64,000 bases of DNA from Fulvivirga maritima (GTDB lineage: Bacteria > Bacteroidota > Bacteroidia > Cytophagales > Cyclobacteriaceae), in NCBI RefSeq assembly GCF_021389955.1, contig NZ_CP089980.1:3157001-3221000 (forward strand). Reading direction: 5' to 3'. Positions 18,109-27,164 of the stretch are shown here, one piece after another. A program made the position numbers and the translations under genes. Positions within the stretch are counted from its first letter, which is position 1. Each line of letters begins with the position of its first letter. The notes under the pieces are model-generated. The model was not told where the DNA came from and made no database searches. It saw nothing but the letters and a program-made list of their open reading frames with translations.

Positions 18109-18923
18109 TGAGTCATTTTTATAATATGAGAAATACCTACCTGATGAGTAAGGCCTAGCTGGCTATCATTGCTTAAGGCATAATCGACTTTTAATCGGCT
18201 AGTGAAGAAACCCAGGCCGGCATAATGAATAAAAGGAGAAGTTTGTGCTCCTGCCCTTACAGCTATGTATTTCAGAAATACATATTCGAGTCCTAACTTC
18301 ATGTTCAGGTCATAATCTATGTCTTTTTCTGCTTCTATGTTAATGATTACCGATGAAGTAGGCCGGTAAGATAGCCCTGCTTGCAGGGTGATAGGGACAC
18401 GCTCATCTTCAAACTCTGAAAGTTGCGGTTGGTTGATATTAGTGATGTATGCCCCAACTAATAACTGCTCAGAAAGACTGGCAATTCCTCCAAAATCGAT
18501 GGTGATAAAGCTTTTGTTGCCATAGCCTTCTAAATGATATTGGCTGTAGTTTAACCGGACCCCTAAACCTGCTATACCAAAATGGTTAGCATAGCTCAGC
18601 GAGAGCTCCTGTTCATGGTATAGGTCATCACCAAACTTGAGGAAGGATATGCCTGCTACACCTGTTGGAACCGGGGAATAAACGCCTGCGGCTATAGTGT
18701 TTAATCCGGCTATTCCATATTTGTTTTCAAACCCACCAAGTACGGCTACATCGGTTAATTTGCTGAGCCCTGCCGGATTGTTGAGTAGTGACCAGCCATC
18801 CTGCAAGGTGGCTGTAGTGTAGCCCATTGCCTTAGCTCTGGCACTAAACTGATGCGTGTTTTGAGCACTTGCTAAGGGTATTGACAGCAGGATAAAGAGT
18901 AATATGAAGACAAGCTTTCCCAA
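18105..18923 (-). CDS. PorV/FadL-like outer-membrane beta-barrel protein
   Basis: 272 residues with a signal peptide (cleaved after LASA) and the start NTHQFSARAKAMGYTTATLQ followed by WSLLNNPAGLS, the hallmark of the PorV/UPF0164 group of FadL-like barrels. The rest alternates glycine and aromatic strands. It is the first gene of a two-gene unit with the HhH barrel protein (four-base overlap), which suggests both work together at the outer membrane. A role next to type IX secretion is possible but unproven. Confidence 0.75.
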   Translation of the reverse strand: MGKLVFILLFILLSIPLASAQNTHQFSARAKAMGYTTATLQDGWSLLNNPAGLSKLTDVAVLGGFENKYGIAGLNTIAAGVYSPVPTGVAGISFLKFGDDLYHEQELSLSYANHFGIAGLGVRLNYSQYHLEGYGNKSFITIDFGGIASLSEQLLVGAYITNINQPQLSEFEDERVPITLQAGLSYRPTSSVIINIEAEKDIDYDLNMKLGLEYVFLKYIAVRAGAQTSPFIHYAGLGFFTSRLKVDYALSNDSQLGLTHQVGISHIIKMTQ

Positions 18924-18988
18924 ATTATTTAACTTAGAGATACTTATTATAAATTAATAAAAATCACTTTTTAAGTGAAATAGATGTA

Positions 18989-19600
18989 ATGAAGGTGCTG
19001 AAAATCATGGTTTTACTGCTTTTGCCTCTTAGTCTGGCTGCGCAGGATACATTGAGGTATAATGATGGAAAGTTGAAAGGAATAGGAACCTTAAGAGAGG
19101 GAGTGAAACAGGGGAAATGGATTCTATATTATCCTAATGGAGAGAAAAATGCAGTTGAAAACTATAATAACAAAGGTCAGTTAGATGGAGATGTAACCTA
19201 CTATAATTTGGAGGGCAATAAAATTGGGGAGGAACATTGGAAATCTGATGTGTTGATAGATTCGGCGATCTACTATCATAATAATGGAAATGTAGAGAAG
19301 AAAGGGAAATATGACGAAGGGAAGTATGCGGGTACCTGGAAGTTTTATTACTCTAATGGACAGTTAAAGCGAGAAGTTCGGTATGTAAATGGCTGGCCTG
19401 AGGGAAGCTGGAAGGTTTATAATGAAGCAGGTGTTCTGATTCAAGAAGGCGCTTATAAGCAAGGTAAGGAAACAGGTGAATGGAAGTTTTATGATGATAA
19501 AGGAAGGTTAGAGTTTATAGGGAGTTATGAAAATGGAGAAAGAGTGGGGAAGTGGTATGAAGTTTCTCCAAAAGGAAAGCGGAAAGAAGTGAAATATTAG
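18989..19600 (+). CDS. MORN-repeat (YwqK-like) exported protein
   Basis: 203 residues: a signal peptide (MKVLKIMVLLLLPLSLAAQ) then seven or eight copies of a roughly 22-residue repeat of the form G.WK.YY.NG....E..Y..G...G, as in GTWKFYYSNGQLKREV. This is the variant MORN repeat of the YwqK family, sometimes labelled an antitoxin by database transfer; no toxin is adjacent here. Probably a periplasmic or surface scaffold. Its stop overlaps the convergent gene by four bases (TTAG). Confidence 0.82.
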   Translation: MKVLKIMVLLLLPLSLAAQDTLRYNDGKLKGIGTLREGVKQGKWILYYPNGEKNAVENYNNKGQLDGDVTYYNLEGNKIGEEHWKSDVLIDSAIYYHNNGNVEKKGKYDEGKYAGTWKFYYSNGQLKREVRYVNGWPEGSWKVYNEAGVLIQEGAYKQGKETGEWKFYDDKGRLEFIGSYENGERVGKWYEVSPKGKRKEVKY

Positions 19601-21042
19601 AACTCTTTTCTAAAATGGACAAATAATCCGTGTTCCATTTCCCGGTTCATGGAGTATTCCAGCCTAATCACAGTATCATAGTAGGAAACAATGTCAAAGC
19701 CTGCACCACAGCCAAATAGATAACGATCGGTTAGCATAGTGTTCTGGTCATAGTTTGTCAGATTTTCAGAATAGCCCATATCAAAATAGAGCTTAAAATA
19801 TATATCAATAGGCACTGTTTTAAACTGATCTATAGGAATGAAGTTAAGGTCAGTGCTAAAGCTCCACAGCCTCTTTTTTAGCGTAGACCGGTTAAGTAAA
19901 AAGGATTTTGATTCTACTACATAAAGCTCATAGCCTCTGATAAAGTCATAAGAATACCCCAGCCCTCTTAAATTAGAATAGGGTTGGTTCTCTGGAAAAC
20001 TAACGTATACCGAGCTGTAGTTAGAGAAATAGTAATCTTTGCCTAAGTCAATAAATTTTGAGTATTGCCCCCCAAGGTCGAGTTGATTAAGGTCATCAAA
20101 AATGCCCAAGCCATATTTTCTGGCAAAAATATTAACTTCGGATCCTTTTAATGGGTAGGTGACATTATTCCGTTTATCGTGCACAAAGTTATAAGCGATG
20201 CTAAAGTATTTCTGCTCCCTCTCATTATCTAAATAGTAGTTTGAGTTTTCGAAGGTTACGGTATCATTTACCCAGTTGTCATTAAAATATAAGTTTAAAC
20301 GATGGGTAGAATAAAAGGAGTTTCTAAACTGATAGCCTAACCCGTAGCGCTTCTGTACCCGCAGTACATCTTCAGAATCAAGAAATTCTCTTTTATGGTC
20401 TACGGTTCTGTAAGCAATGTTTTTATTGTCAGCATAAGAATATAAAAAGGAGATTCCGTGGCGCTGAGATTTATCAAGGTATGGCACAAAGTAAGCTACT
20501 TCAAATTGTTTGGTATATCCAAACTGCGCTACCAGTTTAAGTCGCTCGTTTCTGCCTCTTACATTATTTTGAAACAGCTTTAATCCATAATTTACGCGGC
20601 TAAGGTCATGGTTCTGGTTTTGCCACCAGTCATTAAAATTACGATCTACCAGATCAAAAATAGGTACGGGAAAAGTGTACCATCTTTCACTGACTTTAAC
20701 CACTACATCTACCTTGTCATTTTGTAATTCAAGAAGCGAAACTTCAACAGTATTAAAGAGTCGTGTATTAAATATTTTATTTCGGTCTTGTCGAATGATG
20801 TCTTCTAAATCTGGCTCATAGAAATATTCTCCGGCATTTATGCTCATCTCTCTGAGTATGATGGCTTTCTTTGTTCTTTTATTACCAATTACAAAAATGT
20901 TATCTATATAAACATATTTGCTTTTGACGGAATCTTCATGAACCTGCTGAGAAGGTATGCTATCGTAGGTGGAAAAAGCTTCGGCTTCTACTACCTGCGA
21001 GGGAGAATAAGACATAAAAAGAGACAGTAGAAATACAAGCAT
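19597..21042 (-). CDS. BamA/TamA-like outer-membrane protein with one POTRA domain
   Basis: 481 residues. After a signal region a single POTRA domain spans about residues 45-120 (VYIDNIFVIGNKRTKKAIILRE through VVVKVSERW), followed by an Omp85-type 16-strand barrel with the sequence FDIVSYYDTVIRLEYSMNRE and a final strand LFVHFRKEF. One POTRA is fewer than BamA's five, so it is more likely an accessory Omp85 member than the essential BamA. The convergent MORN gene touches its stop codon. Confidence 0.8.
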   Translation of the reverse strand: MLVFLLSLFMSYSPSQVVEAEAFSTYDSIPSQQVHEDSVKSKYVYIDNIFVIGNKRTKKAIILREMSINAGEYFYEPDLEDIIRQDRNKIFNTRLFNTVEVSLLELQNDKVDVVVKVSERWYTFPVPIFDLVDRNFNDWWQNQNHDLSRVNYGLKLFQNNVRGRNERLKLVAQFGYTKQFEVAYFVPYLDKSQRHGISFLYSYADNKNIAYRTVDHKREFLDSEDVLRVQKRYGLGYQFRNSFYSTHRLNLYFNDNWVNDTVTFENSNYYLDNEREQKYFSIAYNFVHDKRNNVTYPLKGSEVNIFARKYGLGIFDDLNQLDLGGQYSKFIDLGKDYYFSNYSSVYVSFPENQPYSNLRGLGYSYDFIRGYELYVVESKSFLLNRSTLKKRLWSFSTDLNFIPIDQFKTVPIDIYFKLYFDMGYSENLTNYDQNTMLTDRYLFGCGAGFDIVSYYDTVIRLEYSMNREMEHGLFVHFRKEF

Positions 21043-21135
21043 TTCCGTTACCAGGCCAGGTCAAAATATTTAGTAAAGTATTAAAAATATGAAATAGTAT
21101 TGTATAAACTAAACGTTTATGGCTCTCTATTTATA

Positions 21136-22305
21136 TTAATTCTTCTGCTTATCCTTCCTTAGTGCATAAATTAGGATAATTACTCCGCTTATAATCAAGG
21201 GTATACTTAATGTCTGCCCCATGTTTAGCATAAGCTTGTTCTCAAAAGAAAGTTGATTTTCTTTAATAAACTCATAGAGAAAGCGCAGGCTAAAAACAAC
21301 CATCAGCAATATTCCGAATAGTAGCCCAGGAGGCGTATTGAGCCTTTTTTTGTTCCATATTCCGAAAAGAATGAAGAATAAAACAAGGCAGCTAAATGCT
21401 TCATAGAGTTGAGCCGGGTGCCGCACTATTCCATATACTATTATGGTTGCCTCATATTCTCCTGTGCTGGTTTTGCTAATTAGCGGTGAAAGCTCAGTAG
21501 ATGGAGGATAGTAAAAGTGCTCATTAAGAAAGCTCCTGCTTTTTAGTTGTGTTAAAAAATAGCCATTTAAAAAACTTTCAATACCTTCTTCTGTCTGCAC
21601 ATCTGGGTGAGCTTTGAAATTCAGTGTAAGGTCTATTGGCATGTAGCCAGGCTCAATAGGTGGTGCCAGGTGATTTTGTACATAAGAGATGCTTTCTATG
21701 GGACTGCTATCATCCTGAGTGAATAGATTTAGATTGTTCACGAACACTACGCCGAAGTCAGAGTGAGTGGGCGTGCCTATAATTTCTGAATTAATAAAAT
21801 TACCTACTCTTATGAAACAGCCACACAGCGCTACTACTATGGCTATTCTGTCTACTATCTGTAAAAAGGACTGATTGGGCCTTTTTTGCTTCTTGAAGAC
21901 CAGCTTTTTGGCTTTGAAAGGGCTTATTCTAAATTGAAAACGACTATAAAACCATAAGGCTAATAATATCCCAATTGCTGCTCCATGGCTCGCGAGTCCA
22001 CCTTCCCATACTCTGAAAACATACAGTGGATCTTGCCAAATTTTCTCTGGATTGTTAAGGAAATCATAAAAAATGACATGACCCAGACGAGCTCCTACCA
22101 CTGTGGCTATGAGCAGGTAGATGGTTAAAGACTCTACATCTCTTTCTGGTTTGCCTTCTTTTTTGAATACATAAAATAGTATCTGCTGGCTTATAATTAG
22201 CCCCAGAGTGAAAAGAATGCCATAATACCTTACAGGGTATTCGCTTATGGGCAAATGAAAAAATATAGGATTTGGCTCCCAAATAATGTAGCTCAAATTA
22301 AACAT
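21136..22305 (-). CDS. lgt: Prolipoprotein diacylglyceryl transferase
   Basis: Inner-membrane enzyme that attaches diacylglycerol to the lipobox Cys of prolipoproteins. Diagnostic motifs are GGLASHGAAIG, the lgt signature CFIRVGNFINSEIIG and HPAQLYEAF, with about seven membrane helices. At 389 residues it is some 100 longer than enterobacterial Lgt. The extra length is a hydrophilic insert at about residues 200-285 between the signature and the HPAQLYE helix, predicted to face the periplasm. The nadE gene ends 14 bases upstream, suggesting co-transcription. Several lipoproteins in this window would be its substrates. Confidence 0.93.
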   Translation of the reverse strand: MFNLSYIIWEPNPIFFHLPISEYPVRYYGILFTLGLIISQQILFYVFKKEGKPERDVESLTIYLLIATVVGARLGHVIFYDFLNNPEKIWQDPLYVFRVWEGGLASHGAAIGILLALWFYSRFQFRISPFKAKKLVFKKQKRPNQSFLQIVDRIAIVVALCGCFIRVGNFINSEIIGTPTHSDFGVVFVNNLNLFTQDDSSPIESISYVQNHLAPPIEPGYMPIDLTLNFKAHPDVQTEEGIESFLNGYFLTQLKSRSFLNEHFYYPPSTELSPLISKTSTGEYEATIIVYGIVRHPAQLYEAFSCLVLFFILFGIWNKKRLNTPPGLLFGILLMVVFSLRFLYEFIKENQLSFENKLMLNMGQTLSIPLIISGVIILIYALRKDKQKN

Positions 22306-22319
22306 ATAAGCTTTGGCTA

Positions 22320-24161
22320 TTAATAGTTGTTGAGCGCTTCTAGTTCTTCTTTAAAGCTGCCTGATAATATTGGGAATCGGCACCAGGTGCGAGGATCCAC
22401 GTTAAAATCATCCACATGAAAAGAAGGGGCTATACGCTCTCTTTTCCATTGATTTCTAGACCATAAAGTATAGAATCTGGTGATGTGTTGCTTCAGCAGT
22501 TCATCGGCCTCCAGGTTTTTAGGAGATAATGCTTTAAATACTTCCAGTGGCGACTGATGTTCTTTAATAGCCAGTTTTTCAATTTCTACTATGATATGAT
22601 AAGGCATCAAATCAGTTTCATCAGTCTGCTTATTTTCTAGTGGTCTCAGCTCCGCACTTGGCTGCAGTGAGTTTACATGCGATAATGCAGAATAGCCTAA
22701 CTCTTGCTCAGCCCAGTTAAGCCAGCCGATAATGAAATGCTTGTCTACAGCAGCAATAGGAGAGATACTGCCGCTGGTATCTCCGTCCATGGTGGCATAG
22801 CCTACATCTCCTTCACTACGGTTAGAGGTGGTAAGGAGTAAGGCATTGTTAATGTTGGCTAACATCCAGATGATAGGAGAGCGAGCTCTTGCCTGAATGT
22901 TTTGAAGCGTGATATCATCCTGCTCCCAGGTAAGTGGCCTGTCAATGGCCTTTTCTATTTTTTTGGTATATGATGCTACTTCCTCATCAATAAGCCAGTG
23001 ATAAAAAGTAGCGCCAAGCTGAGATGCAAGCTCTTTAGCAGAGTTAAAAGTGTCTTCTGAGCTGTTTACAGTACCCTGGTATGCGCAAGTGAATATGGCA
23101 GAAACAATTCCCCTGACGTCTCGTGCTTCTATGGAGCTAAGACCAGCTTTTGAGAGGAATTTATCTACTCCTAACTCTGCTATTCCCCTTCTTACCATTT
23201 CGGCCACTAATACCGCAATAGAAGACGAGTCAGCCCCTCCGCTTAAGGAAAGGATAAAACCTTTGCTTCTACTTTTTCTCAGGTAGTCATAAAGCGCTAA
23301 GGTCTCTGCTTTTAAAAATTCAGTGTTTTTATCTCTGGCATATTTCTTAGGGGCGGAGTAGGTTTCATTTTCATTAGAAAAATCTACGTTAGCATAGATC
23401 AGTTGCACATCCTGAAAGGAGAGCCATTCATTTCTTTGAATGAGGGTTCCGTGCCTGGCTATGAGCATTTCTCCGTCATATATCATTCTGCCCGCTTCGT
23501 TACCAAGCAGGTTAGCATATAAGTAGGTACAGTGAAAATTTTTGGAGCTGGATACTACTAACTCTTCGCGAGCCAGTGTTTTATCAAAAGCGAAATGGCT
23601 GGCACTAGGGTTGAGAATAAGGTTTACTCCCTTTTCATAAAGCCTACAAGCAGGTCGTACTTCTCTCCAGGCATCTTCACATATTTCAAAGCCCATTTTA
23701 ATATCACCAAACTCTAGAACTATATCTCCAAAGTCATAGGTTTTATTGTTAATGGTAATGGTATCTACTTTTTCTGAAGTTCCTGGAGTAAACCAGCGTG
23801 GTTCATAGTGTACACCATCATTGGCCAGGTTTTGTTTTACATAAAAGCCAAGAATCTCAGTATCTTTTACAATACAAGTGGTGTTGTAATTCTTGCCTTC
23901 AAACTTCACAGGTAGACCTACCGCCACTAAAATGTTAGTACACAGAGGCCTCACTTTTTCTAACTCTTGCAGTGCCCGATCGTAAATCCAGTTGCCTAAA
24001 AATAGATCTTCGCAGCCATAACCAGTAATACATAGCTCTGGCAGGCAAAGTATGTCTACCTGATTTTCCTGAGCTGTTTTTATGGCTTCAGCTATATGTT
24101 TATAATTGCTTTCCCAGTTGAGGGCGGTTTGGTTAAGTGTTGCTCCTGCTAATTTTGTCAT
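22320..24161 (-). CDS. nadE: Glutamine-dependent NAD+ synthetase
   Basis: Two-domain enzyme of 613 residues. The N-terminal nitrilase-type glutaminase has the Glu42/Lys109/Cys161 triad (LPELCI, FYVKQNL, GFEICEDAW). The C-terminal ammonia-dependent synthetase has the ATP-pyrophosphatase loop LSLSGGADSSS near residue 303 and TTSNRSEGDVGYAT. It makes NAD from deamido-NAD, glutamine and ATP. It probably sits in a unit with lgt downstream. Confidence 0.95.
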   Translation of the reverse strand: MTKLAGATLNQTALNWESNYKHIAEAIKTAQENQVDILCLPELCITGYGCEDLFLGNWIYDRALQELEKVRPLCTNILVAVGLPVKFEGKNYNTTCIVKDTEILGFYVKQNLANDGVHYEPRWFTPGTSEKVDTITINNKTYDFGDIVLEFGDIKMGFEICEDAWREVRPACRLYEKGVNLILNPSASHFAFDKTLAREELVVSSSKNFHCTYLYANLLGNEAGRMIYDGEMLIARHGTLIQRNEWLSFQDVQLIYANVDFSNENETYSAPKKYARDKNTEFLKAETLALYDYLRKSRSKGFILSLSGGADSSSIAVLVAEMVRRGIAELGVDKFLSKAGLSSIEARDVRGIVSAIFTCAYQGTVNSSEDTFNSAKELASQLGATFYHWLIDEEVASYTKKIEKAIDRPLTWEQDDITLQNIQARARSPIIWMLANINNALLLTTSNRSEGDVGYATMDGDTSGSISPIAAVDKHFIIGWLNWAEQELGYSALSHVNSLQPSAELRPLENKQTDETDLMPYHIIVEIEKLAIKEHQSPLEVFKALSPKNLEADELLKQHITRFYTLWSRNQWKRERIAPSFHVDDFNVDPRTWCRFPILSGSFKEELEALNNY

Positions 24162-24198
24162 GCAAAGAATGATTTTATAGGAGCGAAGATCGGAATCT

Positions 24199-24942
24199 TT
24201 ATTCCAACTTCAATATTTCACAGGTTTTTTGAGCCGCATTTTGTTCTGCTTTTTTCTTGCTGGCTCCTACGCCGGTGGCCATGGGCTCATCATCTATGTA
24301 TACTTGCGCGGTAAATTCACGGTGCTGTTTTTCCGCTTTTACCCCTATAATCTCAAATTTAAGCTCTTTGTTTTCCTTTTGAGACCACTCTATGATTTTA
24401 CTCTTCCAGTTAGGGTTAGACCTGATTATCTCGTTGATATCAAAATAAGGGATGATGAGTTTTTCCAGTACAAATTTAGAGCAGAAACGATAGCCTTTAT
24501 CCAGATATACAGCTCCCACCAGCGCCTCTAAAGTGTCTCCGTAAAGAGATTTATGCGAGAGCGCATTCTTTTTGTTCTGGTCATATTCTACCAGCTGGTT
24601 AAGACCAATTTTTTTACCTAAAGTATTGAGAGATTCTCTGTTAACGATACGAGAACGTATTTCTGTGAGGAATCCTTCATCTTTAAAAGGGAAGGTTTTG
24701 AAAAGATAATCTGCTACTATGGCGCCCAGCACAGCATCACCGAGGTATTCTAGTCTTTCGTTAGATTCTTTTAAACCACGGCTATTTACCCTGGCCATAG
24801 AACTATGTTTTATGGCCAGCTGGTAAAGTTTTAAATTAAAAGGCTTACTACCCACAATTGTTTTAATTGCGGTAATAAGCCTTTTGTCTTTTTTAGTTCT
24901 TTTTCGAAAAATGTTTACAAGGCGAGATACACCACGATGCAC
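24199..24942 (-). CDS. rnc: Ribonuclease III
   Basis: Double-strand-specific endoribonuclease for rRNA and mRNA processing. The RNase III signature ERLEYLGDAVLGAIV is near residue 63, and further acidic catalytic residues lie near GDTLEALVGAVYLDKG. The C-terminal dsRNA-binding domain is at about 175-247 with GVGASKKKAEQNAAQ. The start is a GTG that overlaps the fabF stop by one base (TAGTG), and no ATG is available before the catalytic domain. Tight coupling to fabF and acpP is common in Bacteroidota. Confidence 0.95.
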   Translation of the reverse strand: MHRGVSRLVNIFRKRTKKDKRLITAIKTIVGSKPFNLKLYQLAIKHSSMARVNSRGLKESNERLEYLGDAVLGAIVADYLFKTFPFKDEGFLTEIRSRIVNRESLNTLGKKIGLNQLVEYDQNKKNALSHKSLYGDTLEALVGAVYLDKGYRFCSKFVLEKLIIPYFDINEIIRSNPNWKSKIIEWSQKENKELKFEIIGVKAEKQHREFTAQVYIDDEPMATGVGASKKKAEQNAAQKTCEILKLE

Positions 24943-26195
24943 TATTCTTGGATTTTTCTAAAAATAATAGAGGTATTGTGACCTCCAAAACCAAAAGTGT
25001 TACTCAAAGCAACATTAACGTCTCTTTCCTGAGCCTTATTAAAGGTAAAATTCAGGTTGTTATCCAAGCTATCATCATCAGTAAAATGATTGATGGTAGG
25101 AGGGATAATACCATTCTTTATGGCAAGGATACTAGCTACTGCTTCAATAGCACCGGCAGCACCTAAAAGGTGACCAGTCATTGATTTAGTAGAACTTATG
25201 TTTAAGTTATAAGCATGCTCACCAAATACCTTTTTAATGGCCAATGTTTCACTAATATCGCCTAGCGGAGTAGATGTACCATGCACATTGATATAGTCAA
25301 CATCTTCGGGTGAGATTTTGGCATCGGCCAAAGCATTGATCATAACATTAGTAGCTCCTAGTCCTTCAGGATGTGGAGCAGTAATGTGATGAGCATCAGC
25401 AGACATACCGCCACCAATTATCTCAGCGTATATTTTTGCACCTCTTGCTTTTGCATGTTCATATTCTTCAAGAATGAGCGCTCCTGCACCTTCTCCTAAT
25501 ACAAAGCCTTCACGATCTTTATCAAAAGGTCTGGAAGCTGTTTCAGGAGAATCATTTCTTTCAGAAAGGGCTTTCATAGCATTAAATCCACCAATTCCGG
25601 CTTCTGTTACTGCCGCTTCACTACCACCAGAAATAGCCACATCCATATGTCCTAAACGGATGTAGTTTAATGCATCTATAAGTGCATTAGTGGCTGAAGC
25701 ACAGGCAGAAACGGTAACAAAATTAGGGCCGTGAAACCCGTATTTTATTGAAATGTAGCCAGCACTGATGTCAGCAATCATTTTAGGAATGAAGAATGGG
25801 TTAAAACGCGGTGTGTTATCATTGTTCGCGTAACTTTTAACTTCTTCCTGAAAAGTCATGAGTCCTCCAATACCAGAGCCCCAAATTACCCCTGCTCTAT
25901 TCAAGTCGATAGAATCCAGATCTAACTGAGAATCTTTGATGGCCTCATCTGCCACAACCATGGCATACTGAGTGAAAGGATCCATTTTACGGGCTTCCTT
26001 TCTGTCAAAATAAGCTTCAGGATTATAGTCTTTTATTTCGCAAGCGAATTGTGTGCGAAATTTTTCAGGATCAAATCTCGTAATACGGGCTGCGCCACTT
26101 ACACCTTTTGTTAAACCAGCCCAAAAATCCTGGGCCGTGTTTCCTACAGGCGTGAGGGCACCTAAACCTGTAACTACTACTCTTCTCAACGTCAT
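24942..26195 (-). CDS. fabF: Beta-ketoacyl-ACP synthase II
   Basis: Condensing enzyme of fatty-acid elongation, 417 residues. Catalytic Cys165 lies in VSACASATNAL, with the two active-site His residues in NVHGTSTPLGD and STKSMTGHLLGAAG, and GFGGHNTS at the C-terminus. It uses malonyl-ACP from the adjacent acpP, 37 bases upstream. It shares one base with rnc. The acpP-fabF-rnc order supports co-transcription from the acpP promoter. Confidence 0.96.
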   Translation of the reverse strand: MTLRRVVVTGLGALTPVGNTAQDFWAGLTKGVSGAARITRFDPEKFRTQFACEIKDYNPEAYFDRKEARKMDPFTQYAMVVADEAIKDSQLDLDSIDLNRAGVIWGSGIGGLMTFQEEVKSYANNDNTPRFNPFFIPKMIADISAGYISIKYGFHGPNFVTVSACASATNALIDALNYIRLGHMDVAISGGSEAAVTEAGIGGFNAMKALSERNDSPETASRPFDKDREGFVLGEGAGALILEEYEHAKARGAKIYAEIIGGGMSADAHHITAPHPEGLGATNVMINALADAKISPEDVDYINVHGTSTPLGDISETLAIKKVFGEHAYNLNISSTKSMTGHLLGAAGAIEAVASILAIKNGIIPPTINHFTDDDSLDNNLNFTFNKAQERDVNVALSNTFGFGGHNTSIIFRKIQE

Positions 26196-26232
26196 AAAGG
26201 AGGGTTAGAATTATATAAAAGGGTGTTTTAAA

Positions 26233-26472
26233 TTAGCTTTTAACGTTTTCTTCTAAATAAGAAATTGCTTGGCCAACAGTAGAGATGTTTTCTGCCTGAT
26301 CATCAGGGATTGAAATGTTGAACTCTTTCTCAAATTCCATAATTAATTCAACTGTATCTAATGAGTCGGCTCCTAAATCATTTGTGAAGCTAGCTTCAGG
26401 AGTAACCTCTGATTCTTCAACTCCCAACTTATCAATAATTATTGATTTAACTTTTTGTGCTATTTCAGACAT
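26233..26472 (-). CDS. acpP: Acyl carrier protein
   Basis: 79-residue acidic carrier of fatty-acid intermediates. The 4'-phosphopantetheine attachment site is Ser37 in [13 protein letters not shown]. It is the first gene of the acpP-fabF-rnc group. Confidence 0.97.
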   Translation of the reverse strand: MSEIAQKVKSIIIDKLGVEESEVTPEASFTNDLGADSLDTVELIMEFEKEFNISIPDDQAENISTVGQAISYLEENVKS

Positions 26473-26503
26473 GTTTTTAATGTTTTAATAGTTAAAATAT
26501 CTG

Positions 26504-26535
26504 CAAAGAAATGCATTAAATATAATAATGTCAAA
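26504..26535 (-). promoter_or_regulatory. Putative Bacteroidota-type promoter for acpP
   Basis: On the minus strand a TTTG (plus 26532-26535) precedes, by about 20 bases, TTTCTTTG (plus 26504-26511). The second box matches the -7 element TAnnTTTG in seven of eight positions. The ATG of acpP lies about 32 bases further on. Confidence 0.4.
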
Positions 26536-26743
26536 CAATTTATTTAAAGTTATTATTGATGTAAAAATGCCGAATATTCACTCAAAAACTTATAATATTT
26601 GCAAATTTTAGAGAACTTTGCGGCGTGATTAACAATTCTTTATTCGGGGTTGTAATAGGGCTAAACAAATCAGGAATGTACTTTTTTCATGATTTTGTCT
26701 GCTAAAGCAAATTGATTGCACACATTATATTATAATATACTGA

Positions 26744-27163
26744 GTGAAAAAGACAAAGCTATTTATAGAACATGTGTATGATTTTGACCTTTTAGGGGTT
26801 ATTTCTTCTACCAGATTTTATAAAATGGCGTGGTGCATTAATAAAAGCTTGTCTATACGATTAAAGAAAGAGGAGGATATCTCCCTTGAAATAAAGAATG
26901 GAAGAACATCATTATTTGGAAATTATATATTCGAAAACGAGAGTTGTTATTTACAGTTATATAAAAATAAATCTTTAGATGGTGAAAATGCCTATCTTAT
27001 TCCAGAAATGCCACATTATGATTATCTTATAAAAACGTCTCTGGAATATCAATCGTTTGTGACAGAAGAAATAATAAAAGCATTAAAAGAAGTCACATGG
27101 ATTGAATATATTGCCGCTATCGAAGTAAATAATTTAAAGTCAAAAGACAACTTTTTAACTTAA
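26744..27163 (+). CDS. IPExxxVDY family protein
   Basis: 139-residue protein with the family landmark LIPEMPHYDYLIK at about residues 85-97. Such proteins occur mainly in Bacteroidota, typically just before pyk, as here, but their function is unknown. The start is GTG at 26744. The pyk ATG comes one base after its stop codon, so both are surely one transcript, which hints at a link to glycolysis or its control. Confidence 0.8.
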   Translation: MKKTKLFIEHVYDFDLLGVISSTRFYKMAWCINKSLSIRLKKEEDISLEIKNGRTSLFGNYIFENESCYLQLYKNKSLDGENAYLIPEMPHYDYLIKTSLEYQSFVTEEIIKALKEVTWIEYIAAIEVNNLKSKDNFLT

Positions 27164-27164
27164 T

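Noticed and set aside
18989-19600. Antitoxin function for the MORN-repeat protein
   Set aside because: Some database names for YwqK-like proteins suggest it, but it has a signal peptide and no toxin gene beside it.
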